A stretch of 35,876 nucleotides of DNA from Flavobacteriales bacterium UBA7612 (GTDB taxonomy: Bacteria > Bacteroidota > Bacteroidia > Flavobacteriales > Weeksellaceae), in contig DLJQ01000008.1 in assembly GCA_002484335.1 (NCBI GenBank), positions 253,199 through 289,074 of the forward strand. The letters run 5' to 3'. This document shows, in pieces, positions 31,932 through 35,876 of the stretch. The notes under the pieces are model-generated. The model ran no database searches. It saw nothing but the letters and a program-made list of their open reading frames with translations, and had not been told where the DNA came from. A program made the position numbers and the translations under genes. Within the stretch, counting starts at the first letter, position 1. Each line of letters starts with the position of its first letter.

Positions 31932-32642
31932 ATGATAACAATAAACAAATTATCAAAAGTATTTATTACAGAAGATATTCAAACAAGAGCATTAAATGAA
32001 ATTAATTTAACTATTCGTTCGGGGGAATTTGTATCAATAATGGGACCTTCTGGTTGTGGAAAATCAACATTACTTAATATTATAGGATTATTAGATTCCT
32101 TTGATGACGGAAGTTATACAATTTCAAATAACGAAATGGCAAAAGCAAATGAGACGAAACGAGCTAAGGTTCGTAAAGAAAATATAGGTTTCATTTTTCA
32201 AAACTTTAATTTAATTGATGAACTTTCTGTTTATGATAATATTGAACTACCATTGATTTATGCTAAAATAGCTAGTTCTGAAAGAAAAAAAAGAGTGAAA
32301 GAAATTGCAGAAAAACTGAATATTTCTCATCGCTTACAACATTTTCCTCAACAACTTTCAGGAGGTCAACAACAACGTGTAGCAGTTGCAAGAGCATTGG
32401 TGATGAACCCTAAAATTATTCTGGCTGATGAGCCAACAGGAAATTTAGATAGTACAAATGGAAATGAAGTAATGGAATTATTAACAGATTTACATATACA
32501 AGGTTCAACAATTCTTATGGTAACACACTCTTCACATGACGCCGCATTTTCTGAACGAATAATTACGATGAAAGATGGTGAAATACTTTCTGAAAAAATA
32601 AATCAAAAAAATGTTAATGTTTTTGCAAATACAGAATTATAA
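31932..32642 (+). CDS. MacB/LolD-type ABC transporter ATP-binding protein
   Basis: 236-residue stand-alone nucleotide-binding subunit. It shows Walker A GPSGCGKST (about 40-48), Q-loop FQNFNLIDELSVYDNIELPL, signature LSGGQQQRVAVARAL, Walker B ILADEPTGNLDS and the switch His in MVTHSSHD. The sequence matches the MacB/LolD class, whose partner permeases are of the FtsX type, and such a permease follows at 33505 after an intervening GIN-domain gene. It is expected to sit at the cytoplasmic face of the inner membrane and power conformational change in the exporter. Confidence 0.95.
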   Translation: MITINKLSKVFITEDIQTRALNEINLTIRSGEFVSIMGPSGCGKSTLLNIIGLLDSFDDGSYTISNNEMAKANETKRAKVRKENIGFIFQNFNLIDELSVYDNIELPLIYAKIASSERKKRVKEIAEKLNISHRLQHFPQQLSGGQQQRVAVARALVMNPKIILADEPTGNLDSTNGNEVMELLTDLHIQGSTILMVTHSSHDAAFSERIITMKDGEILSEKINQKNVNVFANTEL

Positions 32643-32665
32643 AAATTAATCAATATACATATACT

Positions 32666-33487
32666 ATGAAAAAATATATCACATTCGTACTAATCTTTAT
32701 TGCATTAATTATTAATGCTCAAATACAAGAAACAAGAAATATTTCATCTTTTGACAAAATTTCAGGAAGCACAGGGGTTAATATTTCTTATCATCTTTCT
32801 AACTCTCCTAAGATAATTGTAGATACTGATAAAAAAGAAAATTTAAATTATATTATTACTGAAGTTAAGAATAATGTATTACAGTTATATATTGATAATA
32901 AAGAAAAAAGAAATATCAATATTTCAAAGGTTAATATAGCTGTTTATGGATCTTCGATTAATTCGATTAAAATGAGTTCGGGAGCTCAAATAAAATTTAA
33001 TGATAAAATGAATTCTAATGGTTTAGAGATCCATTCTTCTTCGGGTTCTATTATTAATTTAGGTGAATTGTTTAATTCTAAAAATATTAATATTCATTTA
33101 TCATCTGGTTCACAATTAAAAGGAAATCTTTCTTCTGATAATATAAAAGCATCAATTAGTTCTGGAGCAAATTGGAATACAAACTTAAAATCTAAACAAT
33201 TAGAAATAAATAGCTCTAGCGGATCTAGTACAACTTTAAGTGGAAAAACAAACTTAATTACTGTAAAATCTTCAAGTGGATCTAAATGTAATTTATATGA
33301 TTTAGAAGTATTGGAAGCAAATTTTAAAGCAAGTAGTTCCGCTACAATTAATAGTTGGGTTGTAGATAAATTTTCTGCTTCTGTAAGTTCTTCTTCTAAG
33401 ATTACAATAAAAGGAGACCCAAAAGTTACTTCTATAAAAAAAGATAAATCAGGAAAAGTAAAAAATAAATCGGGTAACGACTATTAA
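32666..33487 (+). CDS. GIN-domain (DUF2807) exported protein within the ABC operon
   Basis: 273 residues with a signal peptide (MKKYITFVLIFIALIINA, cut before Gln). The mature chain is a parallel beta-helix-type 'head GIN' domain: after an opening ISSFDKISGSTGVNISY it repeats short SSG-containing turns (MSSGAQIKF, SSSGSIINL, LSSGSQLKG, SSGANWN, SSSGSSTTL, SSSGSKCNL, SSSATINSW), about 19-24 residues apart. The C-terminal tail is Lys-rich. The domain is common in Bacteroidota and its function is unknown; adhesion or surface binding is often suggested. Its place between the ATPase and the permease genes is unusual and suggests it works with, or is exported by, this system. No catalytic residues are seen. 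Confidence 0.9.
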   Translation: MKKYITFVLIFIALIINAQIQETRNISSFDKISGSTGVNISYHLSNSPKIIVDTDKKENLNYIITEVKNNVLQLYIDNKEKRNINISKVNIAVYGSSINSIKMSSGAQIKFNDKMNSNGLEIHSSSGSIINLGELFNSKNINIHLSSGSQLKGNLSSDNIKASISSGANWNTNLKSKQLEINSSSGSSTTLSGKTNLITVKSSSGSKCNLYDLEVLEANFKASSSATINSWVVDKFSASVSSSSKITIKGDPKVTSIKKDKSGKVKNKSGNDY

Positions 33488-33504
33488 CTCTAAATGATAT
33501 CTAG

Positions 33505-35876
33505 ATGCTAAAAAACTGGTTCAAAATATATATTCATAATGCTATAAAAAATAAGTGGTTTACTTTATTAACCATTCTAGGTTTAGCAATAGGAATTACA
33601 GGAGTTATTTTTTCAACATTGTATTGGAAAGATGAAACAAGTTATGACCAATGGAATACAGATAAAGATCTCATTTACGAAACGTTATCTGTGTTTCCTA
33701 TTGCTGGAGAAGAATGGCCGACCAGTGTTGAGCCTTTACCTCGTTATTTGAAAGAAAAGTCAGATAAAGTTGAAAATTATTGTTGGTTTGAGGGGTGGTA
33801 TGGAAGAGAAACTTTTTATGTCGATAAAAAAAAAGTTTACATAGAAGGAATTGTTAGTACAGATCAAAATTTCTTTGATTTTATTCCATTCAAATTTGTA
33901 AAAGGAAATGTAGAAGACTTTCGTAAAAATAAATATGGTATTGCGTTAGAAGAAAATGAAGCAATTAAACTATTTGGTAATCAAAATCCTGTCGGAAAAA
34001 TCTTAACAAACTATGACGGACGAAAGATGCCTATTTACGGAGTTTTTAAGGGAAATAAATTTAGTGGATTTCAGCCTAAAATGGTTGTTTCTAATATTTA
34101 TACTCGTTTAGATGATGTTAAAGATAATTGGGGAAGTTATGGTCCTGGATTATTAATAAAGTTAAAAGACCTTAAGTATAAATCGGAAATAGAAAAATTA
34201 GGGACAGATTTGTTTTATGTAAATAATACCATAAAAAATGCCAAAAATGAAGGTATGTCTATTGAGGAATTTTCAAAAATTTATGAACCAGTAAAAGTAA
34301 AGTTTCAATCCTTAAAAGATTCTAGATTAAATGCTAAGGTATCAAAACTTCCAGAAGGAATGGGGAATATGTTGTTTATACAAATTAACTTAGGGTTATC
34401 GTATTTGATTCTAATTTTATCTATAATTAACTATATTAATCTATCTACTGCACAAGCAATAAGAAGAGCAAAAGAAGTAGGAATAAGAAAAATTGCTGGT
34501 GCATCTAAACGTAATATTATTTTACAATTTATCATAGAAACAACTATTACAACTGTTATTGCATTTTTTGTTGCATTAGCTTTAGTAGAAGTAGGTTTAT
34601 CGAGTTATAATCAATTAATCAATAAAAATTTAGAAATTGATTTTATAAGTTTTATTCCAAATCTATTACTGATTTTTAGTATTGTTGTTGTTCTTGCTGG
34701 AATTTTTCCTGCGATTTATGTTTCCAATTTTAAAGAATTAAACGTTTTAAAAGGAAATTTCTCAAGGAGTAAAAATGGAATTTGGTTACGAAATTCAATG
34801 CTAGTTTTACAGTTTTCTATTGCAACATTCTTTATAGTGGGAGGTACATTTGTTATTCAGCAAATGAATTATTTAGCGAATAAAGATTTGGGTTTTTCTG
34901 GAGACCAAATTATTAGTATACGATTTAGAAGACAAGATTTAGGAGAGCGAAAGTTTGATTTTTATAAAAGTTTTCAGCAAGATTTATTAAAAATAAAAGG
35001 CGTACAAGCTGTTAATGCAACAGTATTCACATTTGGTTCTAATAGCGCTGGCTCAAATACAAGTTTTAGAGTAAAAGATAAACAATTAGTAACAGAAAAT
35101 ATGGCAATAGATTTTGGTTTTCTTGATATGATGAAAATAAAAGTTATCCAAGGAAGAGATCTAAACCCTACCATTTCATCTGACACGATATCAAATGTTT
35201 TGATTAACGAAACAGCTAAAAATTATTTTGGAGAATCATTAAAAATAAATGATGAATTTTATTGGAACGATCAAAAACTAAAATTAGTTGGTGTAACAAA
35301 AGATTTCAATTTAGGACAACCACAATTGAAAATAAAACCTATGATGTTTTTCAATTTCAAAGTTGTAAAATGGTTGAATGCTAATGTGGACAATATAATT
35401 ATTAAAGTAGATACAAAAGACACTAAACAAACAATTGATAATATTGAGAAATTTTGGAAAGTAAAAGTAGATCAAGATTATCCTTTTGAATATGATTTTG
35501 TAGATAAACAATTTGCACGTTCATACGAAAATTATACAAAACAAGAAAAGATGTTCAAAATACTAAACGTAGTTGTGATAACGATTGCTTTGTTCGGATT
35601 ATTTGCTCTTTCATCATTTACCATCGAGCGTAAATACAAAGAAATAGCAATTAGGAAAGTATTGGGGGCAGAAACAGGATCTTTATTAAAAATTCTTTCT
35701 AAACAATATATTTATTTATCAGTAATTGGTTTTGCTATTGCTATTGTCCCAAGTTATTTTTTAATGCAAATGTGGTTAGAAAATTTTGCATATAGAATTA
35801 GTATCTCTATTTGGGTTTATGTTTTTGCATTTGTGCTATTACTTTCACTTACGTTGTTAGTTGTACTATTAAAAGC
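33505..35876 (+). CDS. FtsX/MacB-type ABC transporter permease (3' end outside window)
   Basis: The reading frame starts MLKNWFKIYIHNAIKNKWF and is open to the window end (about 790 codons), so the true stop lies just outside. Layout: TM1 (about 17-40), a MacB-like periplasmic domain, a three-TM FtsX block with INYINLSTAQAIRRAKEVGIRKIAGASK, a second periplasmic domain beginning after RNSMLVLQFSIATFFIVGG, and a final FtsX block with FALSSFTIERKYKEIAIRKVLGAETGS. This two-repeat form of roughly 800 residues is the usual Bacteroidota permease in such exporters. Both halves have the E-x-(A/G)-I-R-K coupling-helix signature that contacts the ATPase. It lies 17 bases after the GIN gene. Confidence 0.93.
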   Translation, partial: MLKNWFKIYIHNAIKNKWFTLLTILGLAIGITGVIFSTLYWKDETSYDQWNTDKDLIYETLSVFPIAGEEWPTSVEPLPRYLKEKSDKVENYCWFEGWYGRETFYVDKKKVYIEGIVSTDQNFFDFIPFKFVKGNVEDFRKNKYGIALEENEAIKLFGNQNPVGKILTNYDGRKMPIYGVFKGNKFSGFQPKMVVSNIYTRLDDVKDNWGSYGPGLLIKLKDLKYKSEIEKLGTDLFYVNNTIKNAKNEGMSIEEFSKIYEPVKVKFQSLKDSRLNAKVSKLPEGMGNMLFIQINLGLSYLILILSIINYINLSTAQAIRRAKEVGIRKIAGASKRNIILQFIIETTITTVIAFFVALALVEVGLSSYNQLINKNLEIDFISFIPNLLLIFSIVVVLAGIFPAIYVSNFKELNVLKGNFSRSKNGIWLRNSMLVLQFSIATFFIVGGTFVIQQMNYLANKDLGFSGDQIISIRFRRQDLGERKFDFYKSFQQDLLKIKGVQAVNATVFTFGSNSAGSNTSFRVKDKQLVTENMAIDFGFLDMMKIKVIQGRDLNPTISSDTISNVLINETAKNYFGESLKINDEFYWNDQKLKLVGVTKDFNLGQPQLKIKPMMFFNFKVVKWLNANVDNIIIKVDTKDTKQTIDNIEKFWKVKVDQDYPFEYDFVDKQFARSYENYTKQEKMFKILNVVVITIALFGLFALSSFTIERKYKEIAIRKVLGAETGSLLKILSKQYIYLSVIGFAIAIVPSYFLMQMWLENFAYRISISIWVYVFAFVLLLSLTLLVVLLK

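Noticed and set aside
1..35876. CRISPR arrays, tRNA or rRNA genes, integrases and insertion sequences
   Set aside because: I looked for regularly spaced repeats, tRNA-like cloverleaf ends and DDE or tyrosine-recombinase motifs and found none; the only repeats are the dispersed intergenic family.

Overview
The window looks like chromosomal DNA of a low-GC member of the Bacteroidota, most likely class Flavobacteriia. Supporting signs are a bacillithiol glycosyltransferase (bshA) next to a GH3/serine-hydrolase gene, a CcoG cytochrome-oxidase assembly protein, a GIN-domain (DUF2807) protein, very AT-rich spacers, starts without Shine-Dalgarno sequences, and several TAnnTTTG -7 promoter boxes typical of this phylum. 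I cannot name the genus. No rRNA, tRNA, CRISPR array, integrase or transposase was seen.

Layout. (1) 119-1944 (+): two unrecognised genes, a 4-TM membrane protein and a secreted protein. (2) 2279-7509: a TerC-family membrane protein (-), then a GH3 beta-N-acetylhexosaminidase / serine-hydrolase gene broken, or programmed to frameshift, at an A9 run (3466-6347), then bshA. (3) 7849-14079 (+): a compact six-gene cassette with overlapping or nearly touching genes. It encodes a small beta-rich protein, two tandem DUF4407-type membrane coiled-coil paralogues, a polytopic transglutaminase-like Cys-His-Glu protein, a 4-TM protein and a lipoprotein. It lies between 27-bp near-identical direct repeats (7670-7696 and 14251-14277) that are ends of a dispersed intergenic repeat. 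This is the best candidate for an undescribed system. (4) 14448-18774 (-): ccoG, a TonB-dependent receptor and a small lipoprotein with an I9-inhibitor-like domain. (5) 18922-26499 (+): an OmpR-type two-component system followed by a CzcCBA-type heavy-metal RND efflux system. (6) 26816-30493 (-): a thioredoxin-fold lipoprotein lacking its CxxC, a decayed beta-lactamase-family 3' end, and a histidine kinase / sigma-54 activator pair. (7) 30685-end (+): a divergent exporter set of membrane-fusion protein, ABC ATPase, GIN-domain protein and FtsX-type permease; the permease runs off the window. The 190-bp divergent spacer holds a three-half-site operator and a plausible sigma-54 promoter, so the kinase and activator probably control this exporter.

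A family of structured intergenic repeats (copies near 1972, 2200, 7585, 14251, 14294 and 26596) occupies convergent gene junctions. Its paired termini and inner stems change together between copies while staying complementary.
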